From: a virus
Direction: 5' to 3' (one strand)
Virus record (IMG/VR): IMGVR_UViG_3300001769_000019
Span: 1-47,009 of that record
DNA: 47,009 bases
Part shown: positions 1 to 9,640 of the stretch, one piece after another
Numbering within the stretch: the stretch's first letter is position 1
How the letters are laid out: every line of letters starts with the position of its first letter
Notes under the pieces: model-generated
The model's database searches: none
What the model was told of the DNA's origin: nothing
Seen by the model: only the letters and a program-made list of their open reading frames with translations
Made by a program: the position numbers and the translations under genes

Positions 1-327
1 TTATTGCGGTCTTTCATCGGTATAAATGCTAAGCATTACGCTATCTTCCTTACCGGGACCAATAATCACTTCACCATCGAGATGCGAAGGAGAGTAAGCC
101 CAAATAGTCGGGCTTGAGTTGCCTTGCACTCCCAACTTTCCCCACGCAATTTTTATACGTGATCCTGAAAATGAAACGTGATCCCCATCACTGTCGATGG
201 ATTGGCCACTTTCAACCACTTGAATTTTAGTAACTCCAGCGGCATTCAAGTCGAAATCTACACCATCCTTGGTGACATTGTATTCTTCTTGTGCACTAGA
301 GTTTTGATAGGCAGTAACGCGCAGCAT
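1..327 (-). CDS. Hypothetical phage tail-end protein
   Basis: Protein of 108 residues that I do not recognise. It is the last gene of the leftward late operon, two bases after the preceding 127-residue gene. The composition is beta-rich and soluble, with no signal peptide or membrane segment and a mixed acidic C-terminus. Position behind the fibre and adhesin genes suggests a virion surface or tail-fibre accessory protein, which is inference from context only. The window begins exactly on its stop codon, so nothing downstream can be seen. Confidence 0.6.
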   Translation of the reverse strand: MLRVTAYQNSSAQEEYNVTKDGVDFDLNAAGVTKIQVVESGQSIDSDGDHVSFSGSRIKIAWGKLGVQGNSSPTIWAYSPSHLDGEVIIGPGKEDSVMLSIYTDERPQ

Positions 328-329
328 GA

Positions 330-713
330 TTACACCGCGCTTAGCTCACGCACAAAGATTTGTGCGGCTGGGATATCTACAGTATCACCATCTTCATTGG
401 TAATATCTCTGTCGTTAGCGTCGACACTCACAAGAACTTCAGACGCTGAGCAATAAACAACTTGAATATCATCGGTCGATGCTGCCACACCGCTTGGGTC
501 AATACCACTTTTACCATTGATGGTTACTAGCAAATCATTGCCAGATGCAGAAAATGATACGTCAGTCCCAGTAAGTGGAGTGGTGGCAATCGACTTAGAT
601 TGGATAGTTGCCAAACTATCTGCCGCGGAGGGATTCTTGCACAGATGAGCAACGGTTACATTGTCCTTTAAATACTGGTAACCGTGTTGTTTGATCACAA
701 GCTTAGTAAACAT
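330..713 (-). CDS. Hypothetical phage tail-end protein
   Basis: Protein of 127 residues, unrecognised. The N-terminal third is mixed and the rest looks like a small beta-sandwich, rich in Ser, Thr, Asp and Val, with the run VSFSASGNDLLVTINGKSG near the middle. No signal peptide or membrane helix is seen. It is packed between the lectin-like repeat protein upstream and the last gene downstream with 2-base gaps, so it is probably co-translated with them as part of the tail or adhesin set. Its function is not deduced. Confidence 0.6.
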   Translation of the reverse strand: MFTKLVIKQHGYQYLKDNVTVAHLCKNPSAADSLATIQSKSIATTPLTGTDVSFSASGNDLLVTINGKSGIDPSGVAASTDDIQVVYCSASEVLVSVDANDRDITNEDGDTVDIPAAQIFVRELSAV

Positions 714-715
714 AA

Positions 716-1987
716 TTAAACCTTATTAAGTGAATAGCTGTTTGCTATTGGGGTTATTGAATATATTGGTGTTACAGGTTGCAGGCGTAAGCCCGTTAAA
801 TCAGTGTTATCTCCACTTAAAAGAACATGAAGTATCTCAGTCTCTGTTAGTTGTTCTACCTCAATAGTTTTTATCTTCTGTAAGTCTTTTATTGAAAGCG
901 CTTGGGCGTCTGATGCTTGCTCAGCAGTTACGAGATCCAATTTATTGACCTGACTAACTAGCAGAGTTTGGGCGCCTTCTCGCTGCTCGGCCACTATAAG
1001 AGTGATTAACTGACCTGTGTATTGCTCCACCGTTAACGGAGTAGCGTTCTGTATTTCTTCAGCAACCACGAAAGTTAAAGCCTGAATACTCGACAAGCTT
1101 GCGCTTAGCGCTTGCTCAACCTGTTGAGCTACGATGCTATTTAAGCGCTGATGCTGAATTGGCGTTAATATTTGAGCTTCTGAAAGATGCTCTGCAGCTA
1201 TCGAAATCACGCTTTGTGATGCCGTTTGCTCAACAGTCAACATCGAAGCTTGATGCCGTTCTTCTGAAATGGTGGCGCTGCCCACCTGCGAGCTAACAAG
1301 ATTCAGCACATAACCATTCGTTACGTGCTCGCCCGTAAGTAAATTTACCGAAAGTGCTTCTGATATTGGTAGAGTAAGCGCTTCTTGCTTGTTTTCTGCG
1401 GTAATAAGGCTAACGGGTTGCGAAACCGGTTCGGGAGAACTTCCATCATCGTAATAAATCCAGTGGTCATTATTAGCTGGAAAGCCGCTTAACTGTCCGT
1501 GCGCACCGCTTACTGTTTCAGTATATTCAATATCAGGGTTGCCGCTCGTGCTTGACTTGATAAAAGAATGAGTGAGTACGCCGTTTTGCCATACCTGATT
1601 GCGATAAATTTTACCCGTAAAGAGATTTTTAAAGTTGATATCGCCTAGTTCAAAATAGTTCGTCTGGGGCCCCACCTCCTCAAGCGATCCACCATCAATA
1701 GACCACGAAACTAAACTGTCTGTAGCTTCCACCCTGATTACAGTGCGAGCACTTACAACCACTGGCGTTGATGATGTAACAGTAGGTAAACCAGCGGAAC
1801 CATTACGGAGTTCCCACAATCCGCTATCAGCTTTGAGATAGCGGAAATCACTCTCGTTAAAATTGATAACTCGCTGATTCGTTGTATTGGGAACGTCTAC
1901 TTCAAATTCCCATGCCCATGTTCCGTTTAGGCGAATAGTAGGTAACGAAACTAAGCCACCAACTGAACAATCAAGAGCAAGTGCCAT
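716..1987 (-). CDS. Tail-associated lectin-like protein with 20-residue repeats
   Basis: Protein of 423 residues with two parts. Residues about 10-170 look like a beta-sandwich of concanavalin/laminin-G type (WAWEFEVDVP, RVEATDSLVSWSIDGG, NLFTGKIYRNQVW), a fold used by phage proteins to bind glycans. Residues about 190-395 are about nine degenerate tandem repeats of roughly 20-21 residues, each carrying an (I/V)xxEQ or (I/V)xAE core and an Ala-Leu-rich tail. A short C-terminal region follows. The gene overlaps the next upstream gene at the start codon. A fibre-tip or receptor-binding accessory role is inferred from fold and position. Confidence 0.6.
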   Translation of the reverse strand: MALALDCSVGGLVSLPTIRLNGTWAWEFEVDVPNTTNQRVINFNESDFRYLKADSGLWELRNGSAGLPTVTSSTPVVVSARTVIRVEATDSLVSWSIDGGSLEEVGPQTNYFELGDINFKNLFTGKIYRNQVWQNGVLTHSFIKSSTSGNPDIEYTETVSGAHGQLSGFPANNDHWIYYDDGSSPEPVSQPVSLITAENKQEALTLPISEALSVNLLTGEHVTNGYVLNLVSSQVGSATISEERHQASMLTVEQTASQSVISIAAEHLSEAQILTPIQHQRLNSIVAQQVEQALSASLSSIQALTFVVAEEIQNATPLTVEQYTGQLITLIVAEQREGAQTLLVSQVNKLDLVTAEQASDAQALSIKDLQKIKTIEVEQLTETEILHVLLSGDNTDLTGLRLQPVTPIYSITPIANSYSLNKV

Positions 1988-2598
1988 TAGATTATAGCCC
2001 CGTATAGGTCATCTACATAAAGCGTTGAATAGCGTGTTGGCACTTGGCACACATAGTCTTTGGCTTCTTTCACTACATCAAATCCGGTGATACGTTGAGT
2101 TACACCTTGGATTTGTGCGTACACTTGTGGCCGGTGCGGTTCTACTTGTTGAGATAGAGTAATTTTGATGTAACCATCAACAGGAGTGACGGGTTTTGTT
2201 TGGATAACTTCACCGCGAGCTTTTCGCCAGTCATACTCACTTACGTTTTCAAATGGTTTTACCGTGACGTTGGCAGCGTTAAATACAGCGGTCGCAAATC
2301 CTAGTGTCAACGTTCCTTCTTCAACCAGGCTGTTCATTTTACTGGAAAGCCTGTCACCATCAGTTTCGGCGCTGTCTTCCGCTTCGTTTTTACGAAAATC
2401 GAATCTTCCACCACCGCTTCTAAATAAAGTTAAAAAAACCCTTACTGACTCGTCAGTGCTTTCAATGGCTTCAAGGGCACTCAAATTACCCGGGTGTTTA
2501 TCGAATATGACGCCCATGTCATTAGTGTTAAGGATAACGCCCCGACTTTCTGTATGCGTCCTTGCTGCGCTCAATGTCTCAAAATCACCTAGCTTCAT
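1987..2598 (-). CDS. Hypothetical tail-region protein
   Basis: Protein of 203 residues, not assigned to a family. It is soluble, with no signal peptide. Residues about 70-90 contain the charged segment FRKNEAEDSAETDGD; the C-terminal half appears beta-rich (GYIKITLSQQ, VYAQIQGVTQRITG). Start and stop overlap or abut the flanking genes, which places it in the same translated unit as the tail-fibre genes. A tail-fibre or baseplate-accessory role is inference from neighbourhood. Confidence 0.6.
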   Translation of the reverse strand: MKLGDFETLSAARTHTESRGVILNTNDMGVIFDKHPGNLSALEAIESTDESVRVFLTLFRSGGGRFDFRKNEAEDSAETDGDRLSSKMNSLVEEGTLTLGFATAVFNAANVTVKPFENVSEYDWRKARGEVIQTKPVTPVDGYIKITLSQQVEPHRPQVYAQIQGVTQRITGFDVVKEAKDYVCQVPTRYSTLYVDDLYGAII

Positions 2599-3128
2599 TA
2601 GTTGATGCTCCAGATGCTAGCCATGTTTTCGACAGCCAGTTCGTGCGCCTCTTCTAAATCTGCAAGAGTCACATCAGTCATTACACCGGTGGGCGTATCG
2701 GCAAGCGACCATTGGATATTGGTTAAATCTTTGCGCTGTGCTGCCAAAATGGCATTTGCCATGCGAGAAATACTTTGCTCGTCTGCATCATATTTATTGC
2801 CGTTTGATGTGGTGACTACCGCGATATCAAGAAGTTGTTGGCGGGATGCTTTGAATTGGTCAACTTGCTCTTGCTGGGCAATGCTATCTCTGTTTTCTTG
2901 AGTTAGGCGCTGAATGTAGATTTCGCCAGATTGCTCTTTAGCTAATAGGGTTTGCCATACGTCTATTGTGTTGCCGGCTGAATCTTTGCGCTTAAACCCT
3001 TCACGTATTACCCCTGAGTGGGTTGGCAATCCTTCTCCTTCATCCCACATCCAAGATATAGAACCATCTTCGTTTTCTTTAAATGTATCGACTTTTAGGA
3101 AGTCGCTTTCTTCGATAAATTTTAGCAT
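2598..3128 (-). CDS. DUF4376-like tail fibre assembly-type protein
   Basis: Protein of 176 residues. The C-terminal part (about residues 95-176) fits the DUF4376-type domain often found in phage tail-fibre assembly proteins: an invariant-looking GNKYDADEQS segment, then a helix with ILAAQ, then W and TLADLEEAHELA. The N-terminal part is a mixed domain with Trp-rich patches (SISWMWDEGEG). It lies directly after the putative fibre gene, the usual place for a fibre chaperone or assembly factor. The family call is from recall of the motif pattern and has not been searched. Confidence 0.6.
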   Translation of the reverse strand: MLKFIEESDFLKVDTFKENEDGSISWMWDEGEGLPTHSGVIREGFKRKDSAGNTIDVWQTLLAKEQSGEIYIQRLTQENRDSIAQQEQVDQFKASRQQLLDIAVVTTSNGNKYDADEQSISRMANAILAAQRKDLTNIQWSLADTPTGVMTDVTLADLEEAHELAVENMASIWSIN

Positions 3129-3137
3129 TGTTATTCC

Positions 3138-4208
3138 TTAAAAGTTGACGGTTATTTTAGAAGATGCGGTTTCTGTTGCAATAACTAATGGAGTTCCTGC
3201 TTGATAAGAACCTGTCGGTAAAGTGTACGTAAGTCGGTGCAACTTATTTGATGAAGCAGACGAAGCAATAAAAGAGGTTACTCCTGATGCTATTACAGCA
3301 CCTGTCAAACGGTTTAAAATAGAAAACTGCCCTGTTGTAGATGAGCCTGTAACTGGTGTTGGACTGTTTATGTGAGCAATGAAAGCACAAAAACCTGTGC
3401 TACTAACTATCTCTCCCTCCATTAACCAGTCATTTGCAGCAACTCCTCCAAACTCATTAAAATTAGTGTTACCGCTATGATAGAGTTCTGCCCAAGCAAC
3501 GTCGTTAGACTGAGGACGTGTGCATCCCAACCAAGCTTTAATATCTTGTCTTGTGGATACGTTTCTTTGGTATATAAAGTTAGTTCCAGTGGCAGCGGGG
3601 TACGCTAAAACAGATGCGTTAAAAGTAGGTGTTTCTGGTGCGTCAGTGGCGCCACCAATTGATTTATAAAAGCCAGATTGTTCATTTAATCCAAAATCTG
3701 TGATGCCGTCAGCAGAAGAAGTGGCCAACCCTAAACCAAAAGCGCCAACCTCCATTAAACTACCATTAACGGTTCCTACATTCTTTGTAGCAGCACTACC
3801 TAAATACCCCTTAGTAACAACATCATCATTAGAACTAGGTGAAGCAGCTTTAATTCTGCCGTTAGAATCGCGCTTTACGAAGCTATTAGCCGTAGCTGTT
3901 GCGCTGGCGCTACTGACTAAAGATTGAATATCTGTGATTAACTGTTGCGCTGCTACGCCAGCTGATGCAGCTGCAGCAGCGCTCGGTTTGATTGTGGCTG
4001 ATGTAGTTCCGGTGCTACCAGGCCAATTATTGTAAAGTGTAATGGTGTTACCACTTACCGACTTCACCTCCACCGGTTCGTTGTAGTTGCCGGCTGTTAA
4101 TGATGAATTAGCTTTTACGCTATCCAAGCTTGGGCCCGTATTAACGGTTACTGTTTTACTGCCATTAGTAAAAGACAGGCTAGAGCCTGTCCAAAATGTT
4201 GCTGTCAT
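3138..4208 (-). CDS. Putative tail fibre protein
   Basis: Protein of 356 residues following the J-like tip protein. The N-terminus (about 1-75) is a small beta domain (TNGSKTVTVNTG, YNEPVEVKSVSGNTITLYNNW) like the attachment heads of other phage tail fibres. Residues about 76-110 are Ala/Ser-rich and probably helical. The segment FVKRDSNGRIKAASPSSNDD is a common fibre-shaft motif. The C-terminal half is Gly, Ser and Thr rich beta sequence suited to a receptor-binding tip. It is tightly linked to the J-like gene upstream (gap of 3 bases). Confidence 0.7.
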   Translation of the reverse strand: MTATFWTGSSLSFTNGSKTVTVNTGPSLDSVKANSSLTAGNYNEPVEVKSVSGNTITLYNNWPGSTGTTSATIKPSAAAAASAGVAAQQLITDIQSLVSSASATATANSFVKRDSNGRIKAASPSSNDDVVTKGYLGSAATKNVGTVNGSLMEVGAFGLGLATSSADGITDFGLNEQSGFYKSIGGATDAPETPTFNASVLAYPAATGTNFIYQRNVSTRQDIKAWLGCTRPQSNDVAWAELYHSGNTNFNEFGGVAANDWLMEGEIVSSTGFCAFIAHINSPTPVTGSSTTGQFSILNRLTGAVIASGVTSFIASSASSNKLHRLTYTLPTGSYQAGTPLVIATETASSKITVNF

Positions 4209-4211
4209 TAT

Positions 4212-7200
4212 TTATTCCTCGGTGATAATGAGTCGTACCGACTGACTTCTAACAAACTGTTGCGAGTGATAGCGAGTCTGGTTTGAAACAATTACCCTGT
4301 ACGAGAAATTGCTCAACCCTGCTGTTGTGTCTGTGAATGTCCACGTGCCGCCCAGCTGCTCGTCTGTTCTGCATCTGTCAACCTCATCAATGTATGTTTT
4401 GGTTACTGTGCCCTGTTCGTATTGCGTTTGAATGGTTTCCCAATTGCCGCCGCCAATCTTCCGCTGCAGCGTTACATTGCAACTTGGCATTACGGCGCCA
4501 GGCTCACTGCTACATTGCCCATCGACGAACGACAATGCGTTCCATCCAACTCCGAACACTACGTTTTTTTGACGGCCGTTTGTGCCGAATGGCCCTACCT
4601 CGATTGACGGGTTTAGCGTTATCAGTGTTGAACGAGCGCTATTACTCAATACGCCGGCGCTCAGACTTCCCCCAAAATACGCATCGCCAGAAATATCTCG
4701 CCACTGCGTTGCGTTGGTCTTTGTTGCTAGCGTGTAATCGGGTTTACTGCCGTTCATGAATTTTGGGCCGTAGTAATACGTGAGTGAATCGGGACCGAGG
4801 CCATCGGGGTTGCTGAGCTCCATGTAACCTGCCCCGATATTTTCAGACGCATTAGAGCGCAGCGTGCCGTTAAACACATAGTCATCCGCCTCTGTATCAA
4901 AAAACAAACGTGAGGCGCCCTTACTGTTTTGAAATATCACACGCATTGTTTTGAATATGATTTCTGATACATCTGGCGTGGCGCCCAGCTGTATGAGGGC
5001 GGCGTTTCCGTTGGCATCAACAGCGAGTTGCGCAACAGCACGGTATTCCTCTAGTTCACCATCAACCTCGGCAAGAAGGGTTAGTGCAGTATTCGCTTTC
5101 CCTTCGGCTGTTTCTGCTGTGCTTTTTATTCCCGTGATCGCGCTTGCGTTAGTCGTTGCCTTACCTTCAGCTGACTCGGCCGTGGTTTTAGCTTGCTGTG
5201 CAATTGTGTTAGTGGCACTCAAACCATTAGCACTATCATTGACCGCGTTTGAAATACTTTGGATGGCGTTAGTGTTAGTCGTCGCCTTACCTTCAGCTGA
5301 CTCGGCTGTCGCTTTTGCTTGCTGCGCAATTGTGTTGGTTGCTGTTAAATCTTCGTTCAGAATGCTTACATCATTCTCGATTCTTGTAATGGATGAGGCG
5401 TTTTGCGCTGCGTTCGATGCAGCGTTTTGCGCTGAAACTATAGCTTCCTGTGCGAGAGTAAAGTTAGCCTCCACATTTTGTTCTATGTTTGTTGCCCTAC
5501 CCTCAATAGCGCTTAAAGATATTGCGTTTTCATTAGCTTTTACCTCAACTAAATCAATGCGAGATAGCGCGCCGGTTAGGTTGCCACTCAAACCCGATAC
5601 GCTAAGGTTTAACTGCTCTATTGCGCTAGCATTGCCCTCAGCATCTGTCTCCACTTGCGATAAGCGCTTATTGGTCGCGGTAATGGCGTTACCGTTTGAT
5701 AATGTTACCGTTTGCAATGAACCAATATCTTTAGCGAGAGAGCCTTCTGGCGAAACGTCAATCTGAAGTTGGTTAACCGCCAGTGCAACCGACTCATTGG
5801 ATTCGGCCTCTTGCATATAAGCAGATAAGTCATTAACTGCCTGCTGAAGCAGTGCCGCTTGCACATCGTAGGTTTGGATTTGCTGTGAGGCGAGCCCAGC
5901 TACTTGTTCTGTAATACCCAAGCTATTTACTTGCTGTTGAACATCGCTAATTGATGACTCAACACCTTCAATGTCTTGCTCAAAGCTTTGAACAATATCT
6001 TGAATAGTACCGGTTTGACCGTTTAGGAACGTGGCCGCAGATACAGCCTTCTGAATGACATTGTTATCAATAAGTTCTTGGCGTTTGGCTTCTAGCGCAA
6101 TGATAGTGTCTAGCGCATTAACTTTTTGTTCAACGTTGCTAACCGTTATTGCGTTTTCATTGAAATAAGACGTTGATACACGTTGCGCTATTTCTGCTTC
6201 ATTGGCATTAATTGCTAGCTCGGCAGCATTAACCCTTGACGTTATGTTAGCCAAGTCCTGTGTAGTGGCGTCTGCTTTACCAATGCTAATCGATGATATT
6301 TTAAATTCATCACTGACAGAGGCGCCCAGCACCAAGCGAACGCGGGTAACTGTACCTGTGTAGCTCGCCATCGCAGAGAAATCAATTAGCAGTATCGACG
6401 CTTCTTCTACGTAGTTAGCGTAAGTCTCAACTGAGCTATCATCACGTTCGATAATAACAGTGCCAGACCAACCCGAACCAGCTAGGCGCTGTAGCGATAC
6501 ACGAATTAGCTTGTTTTCGCTTGCTAGATAGTTAAGCGTATTATTCTCAATATCGCCGTGCGTAACCGTAATTTCGTTAAGGCCAGCGGTTAGCGTTCCA
6601 TTAACTGCTTCCCAGCCCTGGGCGCTATCGAAGAAGTTGAACGCATAGGCAGGCTCTAACGCTGAAATTGACTCACTTACAATAGCTGTGGCTTTCGCGG
6701 TGATAATGCCAGGTACTAACGAAAGTTCTGAAGATAAACTTGTTATTGCATCTTCAGTCTCACCGATGCGCTTAGAAGCAAGCTCGACTTCGCCAGACAC
6801 ACCATCGATCTTCAACGATGCTTCAGTGAATTTATCATCAGCATAGTTGTAAGCGCGATTAACAATAAGGCCGTTAGATGGGTCACGGTAGACAACAGCG
6901 TTGGTAAGTTCTTCGCCTTGCTCTATTCTACGCGCCAGTTCGATTTGATACGTTGCGTTTTCACTGATGCTTTGCAGTAAGAGTGCCTGCGCCGCTTCAG
7001 TGCTAATACGTTCTTGCTGAACAATGCTTAGCGTTTGTGCTTCAAAATCCACAAAGCGATTGTCAATATCTTCCACACTTAACTTTAAGCTCTCGATATC
7101 GACTGTGATCGGCGAAAGAATAGGCTCAATGATTTCAGTGATAGGCTGCGCATCATTGTGCGTTGTAGCCTCAACCGATAACCAATCAGAAACGCCCAGA

Positions 7201-9014
7201 GGATTGTGCGAACGCACCCAAATTTTATAGTTGGTGATAGGTGACAAGCCAGAGAATGTATAAGAAGCGGCGGGCCCCCTAATTAATCCGCCGGGCTCTG
7301 TCGCATTTTCATCGGTAATTGTGTAATCGAATGAAACTGAACTTCCCGCATTTTCTAGCCACGGAATAACTTCAATATCGAAGTTAGAAATGTTGAGGTT
7401 TATGCTTGTCGGTGGTGAAGGCACTTGCATTACAAGTGGAATTTCAGCCCAGCCAGAACGTTTACCTAAACCACTTAGTGAGCGAACCTGAAAGCGATAC
7501 TGCCCCATATCAAAGCCAGAAAGCTCAACAGAGTGAGAAGCTACGCGCTCAGTTTGAATGATCACATCACCTTTTAGCACCCGATAATCGAAACGCTGAG
7601 ATTCAGATACCCAGCTTGCTCTTACTTGAACAAAATTATCGTATATGTGCTCGATGTTTAAATCGGTTGGAACGTCTGGCGCTTTATTTGTATAGGTAGT
7701 ATCTGGCAGCTCTGGCTTATTACCCAAACCAAAGAAGTCATAGATGTAAGGCTGATGTTCACGAATAGTAAGCTTTACTTCTTCCCTGTTTTCTTCCTTA
7801 GACTCAATCCTAAATAGCTTTGCATCCCAAAATGGCAACCCACTCATGTAAGTAACAGGAACAACATCACCCACATCATAAATAGTGGCCCACTTTGGCA
7901 GGGTTATAGTTGTTCTGGTCTGGTGGCGAGATACTTCAAGATAGGTTTTAGCGAACTCTAGCGCTTCGTAATAATTGCGACAGGTTTTTAGATCAACGCT
8001 TTCTTCACGCAAGAACCCATTATCTTCAGCAAGCATCTGTTCAAATAACTCGCTATCAGGTTCAGGGTAAACCGCCTCTTGCTTACTGCCATCTGCTGCA
8101 GGATCATAATAAGTGACACTTACACGGTTAAAGCGATTGTTCTTGTTGCCTTCTGTAATTTTACCCATTTGAAGAATGTCTTCTTCGAGAATGGGCTGAT
8201 CAACAGGCGGGTTATCTTCTTCAATAATTAATGTGAGCTGGCCATCAATAATAGGTAGCCAGCCGCGCATTGGCTTGAGTAATGTATTTACGTTTTCAAG
8301 GACAGTTGCGCTCGTATCTATTGCCACATTACAGCTGAATAAATCCCTAAACACCCCACTGCCTTTACGCTCTTCTATATCCGAACTACATAACGCTTCT
8401 GCATAGCTAAATGAGGCGCTATTGATGTAAGAAGATGTAAGGCCTTTGCCGTAGATACCATTGGTTAAATAATCCAATAAAGCGGTAGCAGGGTTTGAAA
8501 ATGTGGTGCCAGTTAAATCTGCTGTAAGATTCGGCTCTGATAGAATAGCTGTTTCATCGTCATGGTATTCAAGCCGGATATAAGAACATGCCTTACCTTG
8601 TAATTTGTCTGATGCTCTCCACCCAGCGCGAGTGAGGATAGGGTCTGAGTAGTTTCCCATACCATTAGGGAAATTGCGAACGTGAACAGCGCGCTTGTCA
8701 CCTGCATAGAACGCATCATCGTTTGAAGAGTCTGGGATATCATCAATATAGACTTCATCGATACTCTCAACCGCTTCACCCCATACAACGATGATATGAA
8801 GCAAGTCATTCGGATAATCGTCATCATCATTATCGTTCGTTTCTTTGAATACGATGTGACCAGGCTTCTTTTCAACTTTTCCGTAAACTTTCGCAATATT
8901 TGCATCTGTTTCAGCACTCGTTAATTCGGCACCCGGTGCTAGTTGCTTCGGCGGGTCTGGCATTAGCCAGCCGAACGCAAACTCAAATACGTCTTCTAAA
9001 AAACCCAAACCCAT
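4212..9014 (-). CDS. Tail tip / host-specificity protein, lambda gpJ-like
   Basis: Protein of 1600 residues, the largest gene in the window. The N-terminal about 440 residues carry the conserved J-type core (opening with a hydrophobic segment and PDPPKQLAPGAEL, then VWGEAVESIDEVYIDD and WLPIIDGQLTLIIEEDNP). Next come fibronectin-III-like domains (about 445-640; VPTDLNIEHIYDNFVQVRASW, SPITNYKIWVRSHNPLG). A very long helical, coiled-coil stalk follows (about 640-1320), including 42-residue tandem repeats. The C-terminal head has several Cys. It would form the central tail fibre and tip that contacts the receptor. Its start overlaps the stop of the preceding gene as TAATG. Confidence 0.85.
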   Translation of the reverse strand: MGLGFLEDVFEFAFGWLMPDPPKQLAPGAELTSAETDANIAKVYGKVEKKPGHIVFKETNDNDDDDYPNDLLHIIVVWGEAVESIDEVYIDDIPDSSNDDAFYAGDKRAVHVRNFPNGMGNYSDPILTRAGWRASDKLQGKACSYIRLEYHDDETAILSEPNLTADLTGTTFSNPATALLDYLTNGIYGKGLTSSYINSASFSYAEALCSSDIEERKGSGVFRDLFSCNVAIDTSATVLENVNTLLKPMRGWLPIIDGQLTLIIEEDNPPVDQPILEEDILQMGKITEGNKNNRFNRVSVTYYDPAADGSKQEAVYPEPDSELFEQMLAEDNGFLREESVDLKTCRNYYEALEFAKTYLEVSRHQTRTTITLPKWATIYDVGDVVPVTYMSGLPFWDAKLFRIESKEENREEVKLTIREHQPYIYDFFGLGNKPELPDTTYTNKAPDVPTDLNIEHIYDNFVQVRASWVSESQRFDYRVLKGDVIIQTERVASHSVELSGFDMGQYRFQVRSLSGLGKRSGWAEIPLVMQVPSPPTSINLNISNFDIEVIPWLENAGSSVSFDYTITDENATEPGGLIRGPAASYTFSGLSPITNYKIWVRSHNPLGVSDWLSVEATTHNDAQPITEIIEPILSPITVDIESLKLSVEDIDNRFVDFEAQTLSIVQQERISTEAAQALLLQSISENATYQIELARRIEQGEELTNAVVYRDPSNGLIVNRAYNYADDKFTEASLKIDGVSGEVELASKRIGETEDAITSLSSELSLVPGIITAKATAIVSESISALEPAYAFNFFDSAQGWEAVNGTLTAGLNEITVTHGDIENNTLNYLASENKLIRVSLQRLAGSGWSGTVIIERDDSSVETYANYVEEASILLIDFSAMASYTGTVTRVRLVLGASVSDEFKISSISIGKADATTQDLANITSRVNAAELAINANEAEIAQRVSTSYFNENAITVSNVEQKVNALDTIIALEAKRQELIDNNVIQKAVSAATFLNGQTGTIQDIVQSFEQDIEGVESSISDVQQQVNSLGITEQVAGLASQQIQTYDVQAALLQQAVNDLSAYMQEAESNESVALAVNQLQIDVSPEGSLAKDIGSLQTVTLSNGNAITATNKRLSQVETDAEGNASAIEQLNLSVSGLSGNLTGALSRIDLVEVKANENAISLSAIEGRATNIEQNVEANFTLAQEAIVSAQNAASNAAQNASSITRIENDVSILNEDLTATNTIAQQAKATAESAEGKATTNTNAIQSISNAVNDSANGLSATNTIAQQAKTTAESAEGKATTNASAITGIKSTAETAEGKANTALTLLAEVDGELEEYRAVAQLAVDANGNAALIQLGATPDVSEIIFKTMRVIFQNSKGASRLFFDTEADDYVFNGTLRSNASENIGAGYMELSNPDGLGPDSLTYYYGPKFMNGSKPDYTLATKTNATQWRDISGDAYFGGSLSAGVLSNSARSTLITLNPSIEVGPFGTNGRQKNVVFGVGWNALSFVDGQCSSEPGAVMPSCNVTLQRKIGGGNWETIQTQYEQGTVTKTYIDEVDRCRTDEQLGGTWTFTDTTAGLSNFSYRVIVSNQTRYHSQQFVRSQSVRLIITEE
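5149..5400 (-). repeat. Tandem 126-bp (42-residue) repeats in the J-like stalk
   Basis: Two adjacent copies of a 126-bp unit start at 5149 and 5275 on the + strand and share long near-identical runs. They encode TIAQQAK(A/T)TAESAEGKATTN twice. Period is 42 residues, i.e. six heptads, as expected of a coiled-coil stalk. A third, more decayed unit is suggested by TAETAEGKANTAL. Confidence 0.75.
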
Positions 9015-9640
9015 TAAGGTAACTCCGGTATAGGAAACTTCGAATACGGTCTAGTCGTGTCGTAACCGTATGAGGCTGATGAAGGTGCTTTTCTGCCCCA
9101 GTAAATTTTGCGTTTAGCCTTTGCAACATGATCAAAAGCAGTATCAGTTGGATAGTTCCGCTGCTGGCTCTTAGTGTTTGTTCTAGTACCGGCTTCTTTA
9201 TCAAAGTCAGCCCAAACCGAAGTGATATTTGCCAGTATCTTTCTTTTTTCGGGGTCTAAATCGCGCGAGTCTAAAAGCCCTTCGAAGACATTGCTGGTGA
9301 AGATGAGGCCAAGATCATCATAGTGCTGCTCATAAATCGTTACAGGACCATTCATCCAGCCTTCATTAAGAAACAGGGGCACAAAGCTATTTTCGTTTGC
9401 GTCTATCTCAATGCCGATATCGTTAGTCTTCGGCTCTGAAGTTGTTTCAATATCATCAATGCTTTCATCATCGATGTAGCCGGGGTAATAGGTTGCGCCT
9501 GCAAAATCAACTTCGGCATCAGAGTCAGTGATATACGCCCACTCACCATTGATTTTCATTTTCACCAGATAAATAGTCTTCCTCCCCGCGCGGTAGTTTT
9601 CTTTCAACCGTTGCAGGGTTATTGAATCCAGTTGCTTCAT
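9014..9640 (-). CDS. Tail tip assembly protein (DUF2163/gpL-like)
   Basis: Protein of 208 residues. The N-terminus YRAGRKTIYLVKMKINGEW, the middle SDAEVDFAGATYYPGYID, and the C-terminal VWADFDKEAGTRTN followed by the SQQRNYPTDTAFDHVAKAK segment match the phage tail-hub-associated family that lies between tape measure and J in many lambda-like and Vibrio-type siphophages. It probably helps build the tail tip. It overlaps the 195-residue gene upstream by 4 bases and abuts J. No NlpC/P60 peptidase (gpK) or gpI homologue is found in this interval. Confidence 0.6.
   Translation of the reverse strand: MKQLDSITLQRLKENYRAGRKTIYLVKMKINGEWAYITDSDAEVDFAGATYYPGYIDDESIDDIETTSEPKTNDIGIEIDANENSFVPLFLNEGWMNGPVTIYEQHYDDLGLIFTSNVFEGLLDSRDLDPEKRKILANITSVWADFDKEAGTRTNTKSQQRNYPTDTAFDHVAKAKRKIYWGRKAPSSASYGYDTTRPYSKFPIPELP

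Noticed and set aside
4951-5766. 271-codon frame on the + strand inside the J-like gene
   Set aside because: It is the mirror of the Ala/Ser-rich coiled-coil coding sequence, has no ribosome site and runs against the operon.
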